From: JANWXD01 sp037446115
GTDB taxonomy: Bacteria > Acidobacteriota > Terriglobia > Bryobacterales > Bryobacteraceae
Reading direction: 5' to 3'
Length of the DNA stretch: 64,000 nt
Assembly: GCA_037446115.1 (NCBI GenBank)
Contig: JBBIJF010000015.1
Location: 1 to 64,000 of the forward strand
In this document: positions 24,884 through 33,840 of the stretch, one piece after another
How positions within the stretch are numbered: the stretch's first letter is position 1
Layout: each line of letters opens with the position of its first letter
Translations under genes and position numbers: made by a program
The notes under the pieces: generated by a model
Databases searched by the model: none
What the model was told of the DNA's origin: nothing
Seen by the model: only the letters and a program-made list of their open reading frames with translations

Positions 24884-25075
24884 AGGAGCGCACCACTCGG
24901 CCGTGCCGGCCTCGCGTGATTGACCCCGTTTGTCTACGGGTGGAGCCCCCCGCGCGCCTTCAGGCTTCTCCCGCAGGAGCATGCTCACCGGCGCAACATC
25001 CGAGTCGGGCCCCGCTTCAAGTTGGTGTTGGATCAATTATTGGAGATCCGGCACCTGCTTTGCAGGAACGCTCCT
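24884..25075 (-). ncRNA. ssrS: 6S RNA
   Basis: The minus strand carries the conserved 6S core GGTGAGCATGCTC (24989-24977) followed by GAGAAGCCT (24970-24962); the E. coli 6S RNA has the same two words, seven nucleotides apart. A perfect 7-bp closing stem AGGAGCG/CGCTCCT (25075-25069 with 24890-24884) brackets about 192 nt, the expected size. The 3' end runs into TTTT, and TATCAT (25086-25081) gives a -10 box at the right distance. Side hairpins occur at both bubble strands (CCTGC-AAA-GCAGG and CCCGT...ACGGG). It binds RNA polymerase and holds back housekeeping transcription in stationary phase. The exact ends are inferred from the fold. Confidence 0.82.
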
Positions 25076-25080
25076 GGTCA

Positions 25081-25086
25081 ATGATA
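25081..25086 (-). promoter_or_regulatory. -10 box of the 6S RNA gene
   Basis: TATCAT on the minus strand, extended by an upstream TGC, ends 5 nt before the closing stem of the 6S RNA. Confidence 0.5.
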
Positions 25087-25141
25087 GCAGAGGTCTCGCC
25101 GCCTGTGGTAGCATATGCCCGACGACCAGCTCTGGGTGCGG

Positions 25142-27439
25142 ATGTTCGCTCGGAACGTTTTCTCCATCCTCGCAGCCGCGATCGCAGCTTTCGGTCAAAA
25201 CGCGCAGCCGGTGGATTTCCTCAGGGACGTCCAGCCCGTGCTGACCTCACGCTGTCTGGTGTGCCATTCCGGAGATACTCCCCAGGCCGGACTCAGGTTG
25301 CACACGCGCGAGGAAATGCTGCGCGGAGGCGTGAGCGGACCGGCGATTGTCCCGGGCAACAGTGAGGCGAGTCTCCTCGTACAGAAAATCACCGGCCGGA
25401 GAGGGCAGCGCATGCCCCCGGCGGGCCCGCCGCTGCCTGAGGATGCCATCGCACGCATCCGCGCCTGGATTGACCAAGGGGCGCGCTGGGACGGCAAGGC
25501 GCTCCCGGCAGAGCGCAGGGTCCCGCTTGCGCCGCGCCGGCCCGCAATTCCCCAAGGCGATGCCCCAAACCCGGTGGACCGGTTCGTCGGGGCGTATCTA
25601 GCGCGCCACGGCATCGCGCCGCCGGCGCCGGTCGAGGATGCAGTCTTTGCCCGCCGCATCTGGTACGACATCATCGGGCTACCGCCCTCACCGGAAGAAC
25701 TGGCGGAATTCCTGGCGGACTCGCGGCCGGACAAGCGCGAGCGCTGGGTGGACCGCCTGCTGGCGCGGCGCCGCGATTACGCCGAACACTGGATCACGTT
25801 CTGGAACGACCTGCTCCGCAACGATGAAGGCGTGGTCTATCACGGCGACCGCCGCTCCATCACGAACTGGCTGCTCGGGGCGCTCGAGCGCAATATGCCG
25901 TACAACCAGATGGTGCGGACGCTGCTCGATCCCCCGGAGGGCAGTGGTGCGGAGGGATTCCTGATCGGCGTCACCTGGCGCGGGGTGGTCAGCGCCAGCC
26001 AGTCGCCGCCCATGCAAGCGGCGCAGAACGCTTCCCAGGTGTTTCTGGGAATGAACCTGAAATGCGCGGCTTGCCATGACAGCTTCGTCAACCGCTGGAA
26101 ACTGCGCGACACCTACGGGCTGGCGGCGATGTTTTCCCCCGAGAAGCTGGAGCTGGTCCGCTGCGATGTCGCCACGGGACAATTCGCCGAGCCCCGGTTC
26201 CCCTTTTCAGAACTGAAAGTGGAGTTCGACGACTCGCTGGCATCCCGCCGGCGCGCGGCGGCGGAGTGGTTCACCCATCCGGAAAACGGGCGTTTCACCC
26301 GCACGGTGGCGAACCGTTACTGGAAACAGCTTCTCGGTCGTGGCCTGGTCGAGCCGGTGGATGACATGGACGCCGAGCCGTGGGACCCAGACCTGTTGGA
26401 CTGGCTGGCGTGGGATTTTGCCGAGCACGGCTACGATCTCCAGCATCTGATTCGGCGGATCACGACGTCCCGGGCGTATCAGATGCCGGCGGTGCGGGAG
26501 AAAGCAACGCCGGCAGCGTACGTGTTCCGCGGACCCCGGCTGCGGCGGCTGACGGCAGAGCAGTTCCAGGACACGATCTCCGTAGTTACAGGGCATTGGC
26601 GGGTGAACAACCCGCGTGCGGATCTCTGGGCTTCCTACGTGCGGGAGTGGCGTCTCAAATCCGATCCGCTCAGTCGTGCTCTCGGCCGCCCTATCCGGGA
26701 TCAGGTTTACACGGAACGGAGCAGCGAAGCGACCACGCTGCAAGCACTGGAGCTGACCAACGGGCCGGTACTCGCCCGCAGACTCGAACGCGCGGCGCAA
26801 TCCTTGCTCGGGTTGCTCGAGCCGCCGGCCGCCAACCGCTTTGACAGCAAGTTGATGCGCAAGGGTGCCGTGGAGGTGGACACGGATATCCGCGGTGCGC
26901 GCGACCTCTATCTGGTGCTCGCGGATGTAGATTCCTACGATCCGGACCGGGTGGCGGCCGGTTGGATTCAACCGGAGCTTGTGGGCCCCCACGGCACGGA
27001 GCCGCTGGCGGCCACGACCGGGGAGATCCAGGTCGGTGGGCGGAAGTTGCCCGCCCTGAAGGCGCCGTTGCCTTCGAGTTTGCACTTCAAGCTCCCCGAC
27101 AAGGGCTACACACGCTTCCGAGCCCGGGCAGGGATTGACGACGACTGCGTGCGGAGCGATATTTCACCCGCGGTCCGGTTCTTTGTGTTTACAGAGAAGC
27201 CGGATCCCGAGCAGCTGGTTCGGGTCCAGGGTGAGCCGCCGGCCGGACCGCCCCGCAGGACCTGGAGCTCCGGCGAGCTGGTGGATCGGCTCTATCTCCA
27301 TCTGCTGGCACGGCAGCCGTCCTCCCGCGAACGGGCGGTCGCTGTCAAATTGCTGGGCGGCTCCCGGCCCACTGCGGCCGGCGTCGAAGATCTGCTCTGG
27401 GCCTTACTCATGAGTCCGGAGTTTCAGTTCTTGCACTGA
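25142..27439 (+). CDS. secreted DUF1549/DUF1553 protein with cytochrome c-type motifs (PSCyt1-PSCyt2-PSD1)
   Basis: The product is about 765 aa with a signal peptide (MFARNVFSILAAAIAAFG). PSCyt1 carries haem motif CLVCH; the DUF1549/PSCyt2 region carries CAACH, and DUF1553/PSD1 occupies the C-terminal half (RTVANRYWKQLLGRGLVEP, ADFAEHGYDL-type region, RLTAEQFQDTI, RQPSSRERAVA). The function of these planctomycete/acidobacterial proteins is not established; extracellular polymer degradation and electron transfer have been proposed. The ATG at 25142 is preferred: an earlier ATG at 25115 directly abuts a TAGCAT -10 box and would lie upstream of the transcript start. The DUF1501 partner follows 11 nt later, the usual pairing. 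Confidence 0.88.
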   Translation: MFARNVFSILAAAIAAFGQNAQPVDFLRDVQPVLTSRCLVCHSGDTPQAGLRLHTREEMLRGGVSGPAIVPGNSEASLLVQKITGRRGQRMPPAGPPLPEDAIARIRAWIDQGARWDGKALPAERRVPLAPRRPAIPQGDAPNPVDRFVGAYLARHGIAPPAPVEDAVFARRIWYDIIGLPPSPEELAEFLADSRPDKRERWVDRLLARRRDYAEHWITFWNDLLRNDEGVVYHGDRRSITNWLLGALERNMPYNQMVRTLLDPPEGSGAEGFLIGVTWRGVVSASQSPPMQAAQNASQVFLGMNLKCAACHDSFVNRWKLRDTYGLAAMFSPEKLELVRCDVATGQFAEPRFPFSELKVEFDDSLASRRRAAAEWFTHPENGRFTRTVANRYWKQLLGRGLVEPVDDMDAEPWDPDLLDWLAWDFAEHGYDLQHLIRRITTSRAYQMPAVREKATPAAYVFRGPRLRRLTAEQFQDTISVVTGHWRVNNPRADLWASYVREWRLKSDPLSRALGRPIRDQVYTERSSEATTLQALELTNGPVLARRLERAAQSLLGLLEPPAANRFDSKLMRKGAVEVDTDIRGARDLYLVLADVDSYDPDRVAAGWIQPELVGPHGTEPLAATTGEIQVGGRKLPALKAPLPSSLHFKLPDKGYTRFRARAGIDDDCVRSDISPAVRFFVFTEKPDPEQLVRVQGEPPAGPPRRTWSSGELVDRLYLHLLARQPSSRERAVAVKLLGGSRPTAAGVEDLLWALLMSPEFQFLH

Positions 27440-27450
27440 GAGGTGCGGCC

Positions 27451-28896
27451 ATGAAGGACGTGTTTGCGACCAGGCGACTGTTTCAGGGACTCACGCGCCG
27501 CGACTATATGCGCCAAACCGCCGCGGCGGCGCTGGCGGCACTGACCGGTCCCGCGCCCAGGCTGCTCGGCAGTGAAGCACCGAAGCCGGAGGCGACGGCG
27601 GACGCCATGATCCTGTTGTGGATGGCCGGCGGCATGGCGCAAACCGAGACGTGGGATCCGAAGCGCTACACGCCTTACGAGCCGGGTCTGGAAAGCAAAC
27701 GCGTGCTGAGCACGTTTCCCTCGATCCCCACGGCTGTGGATGGGCTCCGCATTTCCCAAGGCTTGGAGGAGATCGCCCGAGTCATGGACCGCGCGACCTT
27801 GATCCGCTCTCACCGCGTTGGCGATCTGGGATTCATTCTTCACGCGCGACACCAGTACCACTGGCATACGGGCTACGAGCCGCCGCAGAGTGTGGCCATG
27901 CCGCACATGGGCGCCTGGGTGGCAAAGCTGCTGGGGCCGCGCGATCCCGACATGCCGCCCTTTTTCATCATCGGCCAGAACATGGAGATCGGCGCCGAAA
28001 GTGACGGCCTCAAGGCCTTCCACACTGCGGGGTTCCTCGGCACGGAGTTCGGCCCGTTCCTGATTACGGACCCGCGCGACGCTATCGCGAGCGTCCAGCC
28101 GCCGGCGCGAATGGGCGCAGGACGTTTCGAGCGCCGTTACCAGCTCTATCGCCGGCTGGTGGAGGAGAGCCCGGTATGGCGCGAGGCGAGCGACTACCAG
28201 CGCGAGGGACTGCTGCGGGCCATGCACAAAGCTCACCGGCTGCTGACCTCCTCCGCGTCCAAGGCTTTCGACCTGACGCTCGAGCCCCGGGCCTCCTATG
28301 AGGCCTACAACACGGGACGTTTCGGGCTGGGCTGCCTGCTGGCTCGCCGGCTCATCGAGCGCGGCGCACGCTTCGTCGAAGTCACCAGCGAATACATCCC
28401 CTTCCGGCACTGGGATACGCACGAGAACGGCCACGAGCGCACTGTCGCCATGAAGAAGCTCATTGACCGCCCGGTGGCGCGCCTCATCCGTGATCTGGAG
28501 GAACGCGGGCTCCTCAGCCGGACGCTTGTGGTGATTGCCAGCGAGTTCGGCCGCGACATGATGACCGAGGGAAAGCCGGGCAAAGAGGTTCAGGATCAGG
28601 TCAAGCAGCCCGACGTGATCACCTCACCGATTCACTACGGCATGCACCGGCATTTTACGGAAGCGTCCAGCGTGGTCGTTTTCGGGGGCGGCTTCAAGCG
28701 GGGGTTCGTTTATGGCGCCACCGCGGACGAGCGCCCGTGCAGCATCGTCCGGGACCCGGTGACCATCCCGGACCTGCATGCCACGCTCTACCACGCTCTC
28801 GGAATCCCTCCTACGGCGGGTGCCGTCATCGAGCAGCGACCCGTCTACGTGACCAAGGACGGCAAGGGTAACGTGGTGCGCGCGTTGCTGATTTGA
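27451..28896 (+). CDS. DUF1501 secreted protein, partner of the DUF1549/DUF1553 protein
   Basis: The 481-aa protein belongs to DUF1501, a sulfatase/alkaline-phosphatase-like fold. It has a Tat-like leader (LTRRDYMRQTAAAALAAL), the early MILLWMAGGMAQTETWDPK, and the late VVIASEFGRDMM and PITIPDLHATLYHALGI-type blocks (DPVTIPDLHATLYHAL). It is co-transcribed with the cytochrome-domain gene 11 nt upstream; the two families travel together throughout Planctomycetes and Acidobacteria. The biochemical role is unknown. Confidence 0.9.
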   Translation: MKDVFATRRLFQGLTRRDYMRQTAAAALAALTGPAPRLLGSEAPKPEATADAMILLWMAGGMAQTETWDPKRYTPYEPGLESKRVLSTFPSIPTAVDGLRISQGLEEIARVMDRATLIRSHRVGDLGFILHARHQYHWHTGYEPPQSVAMPHMGAWVAKLLGPRDPDMPPFFIIGQNMEIGAESDGLKAFHTAGFLGTEFGPFLITDPRDAIASVQPPARMGAGRFERRYQLYRRLVEESPVWREASDYQREGLLRAMHKAHRLLTSSASKAFDLTLEPRASYEAYNTGRFGLGCLLARRLIERGARFVEVTSEYIPFRHWDTHENGHERTVAMKKLIDRPVARLIRDLEERGLLSRTLVVIASEFGRDMMTEGKPGKEVQDQVKQPDVITSPIHYGMHRHFTEASSVVVFGGGFKRGFVYGATADERPCSIVRDPVTIPDLHATLYHALGIPPTAGAVIEQRPVYVTKDGKGNVVRALLI

Positions 28897-28906
28897 GCCC
28901 TAAGGC

Positions 28907-29926
28907 TCAGCCGATCTCTGCGACGCGCACGGGACGGCGCTCCCGGCAGCTTCTGGCCGCAGCCAGGGCCAGGACCGCTGCGGCGCGGCCGTCCCCTCCG
29001 GTGACTTCCGGCGGCCGGTCCTCGACAACGGCGTCGACGAAGGAGGCGATCTCCGCCGCGAAGCTCTCCTGGTAGCGCTCGAGGAAGAAGTACAGCGGCA
29101 GGTCGCGGCGCACGGAATGAGCGTCGCTCACGACGACATCGTTCGGGAAGCGATTGCCCGCCGCCGCCGACCCCCGGCTGCCGAGCAGTTCGACACGCTG
29201 ATCGTAGCCGTAGGCGGCCTGGCGGCTGTTGGCGATCGTGCCTAGCGCCCCGTTGCCGAACCTTAGCACGGTGACGGCCGTATCCACGTCGCCGGCTTCT
29301 CCGATGGCCGCATCCACCAAAACGCCGGCCTGCACGTAGACTTCCGCCACCTCCTCGCCTGTGAGGAAGCGCGCCATATCGAAGTCGTGAATCGTCATGT
29401 CGAGAAACAGACCGCCGGAGCGGCGGATGTAGGAGACCGGGGGCGGCGCCGGGTCCCGGCTGACGATGTGGATTTCGCGCAACGTGCCGATTTCTCCGGA
29501 GGTGACGGCGCGCCGCAGGCGTGCGAAGTTCGCATCAAACCTCCGGTTGAAACCGATCTGGAGCTTCACGCCCGCCTGGCGGACGGCTTCCAGAGCAGCG
29601 TCGGTGCGCGCCAGATCATAATCAATGGGCTTTTCGCAAAAGATGTGCTTGCCGGCGCGCGCGGCCTGTGCGATATAGTCGGCGTGCGTGTCCGTGGGCG
29701 AGGCGATGATGACGGCCTCCAGAGCGCGGTCGCAAAGGACTTCCTCCGCTCGGTCCGTGACCCGCGCAACGCCCAGGGGCGCTGCGACCGCCTCGGCTGC
29801 CTGCCGGTCTGCATCGCAGACGACGGCCAGCACGGCGCGCGGGGTGTGCCGGGCCACATTGGCGGCGTGGATGCGCCCGATGCGCCCGCATCCGATCAGT
29901 CCCAGACGGAGCCGTTGATGGTTCAT
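28907..29926 (-). CDS. iolG: Gfo/Idh/MocA oxidoreductase, inositol 2-dehydrogenase-like
   Basis: The 339-aa NAD(P)-dependent oxidoreductase has GLIGCGRIGRIHAANVARH at its Rossmann start, EKPIDYDL with the catalytic-region lysine, GFNRRFD, and MTIHDFDMARFL, all typical of myo-inositol 2-dehydrogenases. It would oxidise myo-inositol (or scyllo-inositol) to inosose. The ATG at 29926 is chosen at the Rossmann start; an upstream extension overlaps the next gene. It lies 19 nt after an IolE-like dehydratase, the enzyme for the next step. No other iol genes are in view. Confidence 0.85.
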   Translation of the reverse strand: MNHQRLRLGLIGCGRIGRIHAANVARHTPRAVLAVVCDADRQAAEAVAAPLGVARVTDRAEEVLCDRALEAVIIASPTDTHADYIAQAARAGKHIFCEKPIDYDLARTDAALEAVRQAGVKLQIGFNRRFDANFARLRRAVTSGEIGTLREIHIVSRDPAPPPVSYIRRSGGLFLDMTIHDFDMARFLTGEEVAEVYVQAGVLVDAAIGEAGDVDTAVTVLRFGNGALGTIANSRQAAYGYDQRVELLGSRGSAAAGNRFPNDVVVSDAHSVRRDLPLYFFLERYQESFAAEIASFVDAVVEDRPPEVTGGDGRAAAVLALAAARSCRERRPVRVAEIG

Positions 29927-29945
29927 AAAATTTGGCCTGCGGAAC

Positions 29946-30872
29946 TCAGTCGTAGTAGTGTTCGATGGAACGCAGATACTCTCGATTGCGCCGCGCGCTC
30001 TCTTTGGGAGTGCCCCTTCCGGGAAGTACGTCCTGTTCCACGACGACATAGCCGTCGTAGTTATGGACCTTGAGCCAGCGCAGCACCGCGGGAAAATCCA
30101 CCGAACCGCGGCCGAGTTCGCAAAAAACGCCGCTCTGCACGGCGCGAAAATAATCCCATTCCTCGGCGCGGGCGCGTGCGGCCACGGCAGGGTCGCAGTC
30201 CTTGAAGTGAACGTACCAGATTCGTTCTTTGAAGCGCTCGAGCCCGGCGAGCACGTCGCCATTCCCTGCGCCGTACGCGTAGTGTCCGGTATCAAAGACC
30301 AGGCCGAGGAGGTCCGGGCGGGTCAGGTCGAGAAGCGTGGCGATCTCCTCGGGCGTTTCCACGTAACCCGCGCAATGGTGATGGAACACGCTGCGCAGGC
30401 CGGTTTGCTCCCGCACGGCGCAGGCGACACGCTCGACGCCTGAGGCGAACGTACGCCAGGCAGAGGCCGTCAGGCCGTCGGCCGGACGAATGCGGCCCGC
30501 TTTCAGCGTGCGCTCCGGAACCGTTGCGTTGTTGTCCGCCAAAACCAGATAGGGTGGCGGATCGCCCGCCACGGCTGCCAGCAGCCGGGCAGTGCGCAGC
30601 GCCGCAGCCAGGCCCATTTCGTGCGCGGCCGGATCGGCAAAGGCGATGGGGACGAAGGCCCCGAGCATGACCAGGCGCCGGCGCTCGAGTTCCTCTCGAA
30701 GGCGGTGCGGATCGGTGGGCATGTAGCCCCAGTCGCCGAGCTCGGTCCCGGTGTAGCCGGTCTCGGCCAGCTCGTCGAGCATCCGCTCGAAGGGGATCTG
30801 GCTTTGCTTGGTTTGCTCGAACTCCAGCACGCCCCACGAGCAAGGGGCGTTGGCGACACGTAATCGGGCCAT
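29946..30872 (-). CDS. iolE: IolE-like inosose dehydratase (TIM-barrel)
   Basis: The 308-aa xylose-isomerase-like barrel protein shows the IolE opening (VANAPCSWGVLEFE), ELGDWGYMPTDPHRL, VFHHHCAGYVETPEE, FDTGHYAYG, WYVHFKDCDP and VVVEQD. Metal ligands can be assigned to E, D, H and E of these blocks. It would dehydrate 2-keto-myo-inositol. It is transcribed before the iolG-like gene, 19 nt apart. A general sugar-phosphate isomerase role is possible but the first 40 residues argue for IolE. Confidence 0.84.
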   Translation of the reverse strand: MARLRVANAPCSWGVLEFEQTKQSQIPFERMLDELAETGYTGTELGDWGYMPTDPHRLREELERRRLVMLGAFVPIAFADPAAHEMGLAAALRTARLLAAVAGDPPPYLVLADNNATVPERTLKAGRIRPADGLTASAWRTFASGVERVACAVREQTGLRSVFHHHCAGYVETPEEIATLLDLTRPDLLGLVFDTGHYAYGAGNGDVLAGLERFKERIWYVHFKDCDPAVAARARAEEWDYFRAVQSGVFCELGRGSVDFPAVLRWLKVHNYDGYVVVEQDVLPGRGTPKESARRNREYLRSIEHYYD

Positions 30873-30977
30873 GACACTATCTTGATCTCACTGCGAGCCG
30901 TTCGCCACAATTCGGAAAGATTCCGCACCCGGGCGGCTCGCGAACTTCGATGACGGCCTCCCGGGAGCGGAGTTCGT

Positions 30978-33245
30978 TCAGGCGACCGCGGCCTCGATTG
31001 CCTCCCAGCTGGAATCCCGCGGCGACTGCGCTGCGCGTTCCTGCCTCGCGGCGGCGATGGCGGCGGCCACCAGGGCCTGGTACGCCGCGGGCACAGCCAA
31101 GGACTCCAGGAAGGCTACCAGCCGGGCCACATGAGGGCGGAGAGCGCCTCCCAGAAGAGAATGGCCGGCGGCAACGAGTTTCAGCAGCGCCGCAAGAGAT
31201 TCGCGCAGGCGCTCCTCCTCGTCCCGGCCGGGCATGCCTCCGTCGGCCTGAAGGCGCGCGGCTAGCTCGATCAGCTCATCGCTGGCGTCAGCTTCCCGCG
31301 GTTCCGCCTCGAGCCCGGCGCGCCTAGCCACACGGCGCGCTGGTACCTCGCCGAGTTCCCAGAGCGGCATGGCGATTCGGGCGAAGCTCAGTAAAGCTCC
31401 TGGGGATGCATAGGGGAGCACGGGCCCGCCAAAGTACGATCCGAACCGGACGTCCTGCGGCATGCCGACCGGCACCACGATGGTCTTGGGAACTTGCCCC
31501 GGCCGATCGCCGGGGCGCTCGATCACGGCGACCAGGGCCATCTGGCGGCTGGCCAGGCCGTAGCAGCGGCTGAGAGTTTCGATCTTGTCCGCGAGGCGCC
31601 GCTGTTCACGGCGGTTGGAGCCGATGCGGGAGTCGTAATCCGTGATCAGCCGCGCGCCGCGGAGCAGCCGGAGTGTTTCTCCGAGGGCGTCATCGAGGAT
31701 TTCGAGTGCCACCTCCGTGGCTCCGCCGTTCCAGCTGATGGCGAGGCGCCCGCTTCCCGTGGCCTGCATTTCGCCCCACACGATGACCGGATTGCCCGCG
31801 AAGACCGCACGCGGCGGCTCCGGTTCCAGATGGGCGTTGAGGCCTTCGGATCGGACGCGGAGCCCCTCCGCCACCGGACCACTGATCGAGGCGAAAAGCT
31901 CGAGGGCGGAGACGTCTACGCGCTCGCGCGGGGTGACGAAGCGGCTGACGCCGCCTGTCTCTCGGGCCAGCAGCGCCAGAAACCGGTCCTGGCTGGCAGA
32001 ACCGATCCCCAGGCAATGCAGGCGGATCCCGAGCGGGCGTGCCGCTGCCAGGATCTCCTCGGTGCCGAAGACCTGCCCATCGGTCAGCACCAGGACGTCG
32101 CCGGGGCCGGCCAGCAGCTCCGCCGCCGCCCGGATCCCAACAGCCAGCGCCGTGCCGCCGCGCGCCTCGATGCCGTCGAGAAACTCCCGCGCCGCATCAC
32201 GACTCGCATCGCCGCCTGTCACCAGTCCGTTACCGAACACTGCGACCTCGTCGTCGAAGGCGACGAGGCCGAAGGAATCCTGCGGCCGGAGAGCCGCAAG
32301 GCAAGCTTTTGCTGCCTGCCGCGCCTGGCGGATGCGTCTGCCGCTCATGGAACCCGAGCGGTCGAGCACCAGGACGATGCGCCGGGGCGAGTCCTGGGGT
32401 TCACCGAAAATTTTCGAAGGGAGGATGGCCGCAAAATGCCGCTTGCCGTCCGTGCCTGTGCCGGCCAGCGCCGTGGCCGAAGGTTGTTTAGTTCGGACGT
32501 CCAGCACCAGGTCGCGGTCGGGAACGTCGCGTGCAGGCGCCAGCGTGACACGGCTGCGGCGGGCTTCTTCCGACACCACGTGCACGGCGTGAGAAGGCGA
32601 ACGGACTTCGGCGATCTCGCCGGCCATCCAGACGGAAAGCCTGAAGCCCACCTCGTGCAACGCCGTCGCGTGCTCCGCATACCGCGGTAGCAACACGTCG
32701 CCGAACTCGTCCTCGGGGAGCTCCAGCTCACCCATTCCGGGCTCACCCTCGATCGCGCGGGCCCGCCGGTGGTAGGAGGGCGCCAGGGTGAAGGGGAACC
32801 GGAAGCGCAAGCCGTCGTCGCGCAACTCGACACCGGCCAGAATCTCCAGGGCGACCGTGACGGTTTCCTGGGGCCGTAGATTTCCAAGCATCAGGTTCAT
32901 CAAACCGTCGCCGTACTGTCGGGCCAGGACCGAAAGGTTCCCGGCCTCGATGCCTTCTTCGTACCGCTTGACTGCCTCGCTTACCGGTTCGAGTTCGGAG
33001 CGGACCGAGAAACTCAGGCCGCGGACCCGGAAACGCCGTAGCGCCGCGTCACGCGGGAGCGCGAACGCATACACCACTTCCACAGGCTCAGCCTCGCTGG
33101 AGCGGAAAGTATGCGTCACCATCAGCCGCGCTCCGGCAGGCAGGATCCGGCCCGTGAGCCAGAGCCGCTGCATGGCCAGCTGAAGTTCCTCACCCGTGCG
33201 CGCCGCTACGGCCGTAAACCCTCTCGGCAGACTTGCTACCGCCAT
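30978..33245 (-). CDS. VIT and von Willebrand factor A domain protein
   Basis: The 755-aa protein has an N-terminal VIT domain (about 10-140: VTHTFRSSEAEPVEVVYAFALP, YEEGIEAG, LGNLRPQETVTVALEI), like inter-alpha-trypsin inhibitor heavy chains. A VWA domain follows with the MIDAS motif DRSGSMS at 295-301 and VVLTDGQ-type strand (VLVLTDGQVFG). The last 150 residues are helical. No signal peptide or transmembrane segment is seen, so it may be cytosolic. A very strong ribosome site AAAAGGAGG precedes the ATG at 33245. The reading frame overlaps the end of the MerR gene by 56 nt, so its production is tied to that regulator. A metal-dependent adhesion or scaffold role is the family norm. Confidence 0.88.
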   Translation of the reverse strand: MAVASLPRGFTAVAARTGEELQLAMQRLWLTGRILPAGARLMVTHTFRSSEAEPVEVVYAFALPRDAALRRFRVRGLSFSVRSELEPVSEAVKRYEEGIEAGNLSVLARQYGDGLMNLMLGNLRPQETVTVALEILAGVELRDDGLRFRFPFTLAPSYHRRARAIEGEPGMGELELPEDEFGDVLLPRYAEHATALHEVGFRLSVWMAGEIAEVRSPSHAVHVVSEEARRSRVTLAPARDVPDRDLVLDVRTKQPSATALAGTGTDGKRHFAAILPSKIFGEPQDSPRRIVLVLDRSGSMSGRRIRQARQAAKACLAALRPQDSFGLVAFDDEVAVFGNGLVTGGDASRDAAREFLDGIEARGGTALAVGIRAAAELLAGPGDVLVLTDGQVFGTEEILAAARPLGIRLHCLGIGSASQDRFLALLARETGGVSRFVTPRERVDVSALELFASISGPVAEGLRVRSEGLNAHLEPEPPRAVFAGNPVIVWGEMQATGSGRLAISWNGGATEVALEILDDALGETLRLLRGARLITDYDSRIGSNRREQRRLADKIETLSRCYGLASRQMALVAVIERPGDRPGQVPKTIVVPVGMPQDVRFGSYFGGPVLPYASPGALLSFARIAMPLWELGEVPARRVARRAGLEAEPREADASDELIELAARLQADGGMPGRDEEERLRESLAALLKLVAAGHSLLGGALRPHVARLVAFLESLAVPAAYQALVAAAIAAARQERAAQSPRDSSWEAIEAAVA

Positions 33246-33639
33246 TCGAGTCCTCCTTTTCCGTTAAGTCTGCGGCAAACCGCGCCAGTGCCCTGTGAAT
33301 CTTCCGCAGGCGCCACGGGCTTGCGTCGCTTCGCACCCAAACGACGACGTCTCGATCGAGCGGATAGCTCCACCATGCTGATGGTGTCGGCAACGAGTCG
33401 CCCGGCCGCTCGCCGCTGAGTTTGCGCGCGATCTCGCTCAGAGTCAGTCCGCGCTGCTGGAGCCGGCGGATCGCCTCGAGCCGCTCCAGGTGCTCGGCGG
33501 TATACGCGGCACGCCGGCCGCCGCGGACCGGCCCCGGGAGCAACCCTCGCGCAATGTAAAACCGCACCGTGCGCGGCGCCACCCCCGCCTGACCAGCCAG
33601 CTGCACCAGGCTGAACTCGCGGTTCGCCATGGATTCCAT
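33190..33639 (-). CDS. MerR-family transcriptional regulator
   Basis: The 149-aa protein has a MerR winged helix at residues 8-75 (FSLVQLAGQAGVAPRTVRFYIARGLL is split over the two helices, then YTAEHLERLEAIRRLQQRGLTLSEIA). The usual long dimerisation coil and cysteine sensors are missing; instead residues 85-130 form a short domain (DRDVVVWVRSDASPWRLRKIHRAL). It probably represses or activates its own operon with the VIT/VWA gene, whose start lies inside it. Start could be ATG 33639 or 33630. HspR-type regulators are related by domain only. Confidence 0.87.
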   Translation of the reverse strand: MESMANREFSLVQLAGQAGVAPRTVRFYIARGLLPGPVRGGRRAAYTAEHLERLEAIRRLQQRGLTLSEIARKLSGERPGDSLPTPSAWWSYPLDRDVVVWVRSDASPWRLRKIHRALARFAADLTEKEDSNGGSKSAERVYGRSGAHG

Positions 33640-33657
33640 TCACCAGTACACCATAAA

Positions 33658-33678
33658 AGACAGTGTCAAGATATGTCT
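33658..33678 (-). promoter_or_regulatory. promoter/operator candidate of the MerR-VIT/VWA operon
   Basis: An inverted repeat AGACA-N11-TGTCT (33658-33662 and 33674-33678) surrounds a TTGACA hexamer on the minus strand (33669-33664), 25-30 nt before the MerR start. A dyad overlying the -35 would suit autoregulation. No clear -10 follows. Confidence 0.4.
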
Positions 33679-33840
33679 ACTTTATAAAATCCGGTCCGGC
33701 AACCCGCCGTAGTGCGTGGCGTGCGTCGGAAGCTTTCCGAGGAACTCCTTGCACTCCTACTGCGGGAAGCCGAAATCCGATGGTTTGTACCGCCGGCGTG
33801 GCGCGATGTGGACGTGTGGCCCTTCCCGTGAGTCTGTTCC

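Noticed and set aside
24919..25082. ATTGACC/GGTCAAT pairing as the closing stem of the 6S RNA
   Set aside because: It would place the RNA 5' end on its own -10 box; the AGGAGCG/CGCTCCT stem fits promoter and 3' T-run better.
33712..33831. 39-codon frame with LSEELLALLLREAEIRWF
   Set aside because: Reads like a protein end but has no ribosome site or full domain; at most a gene remnant.
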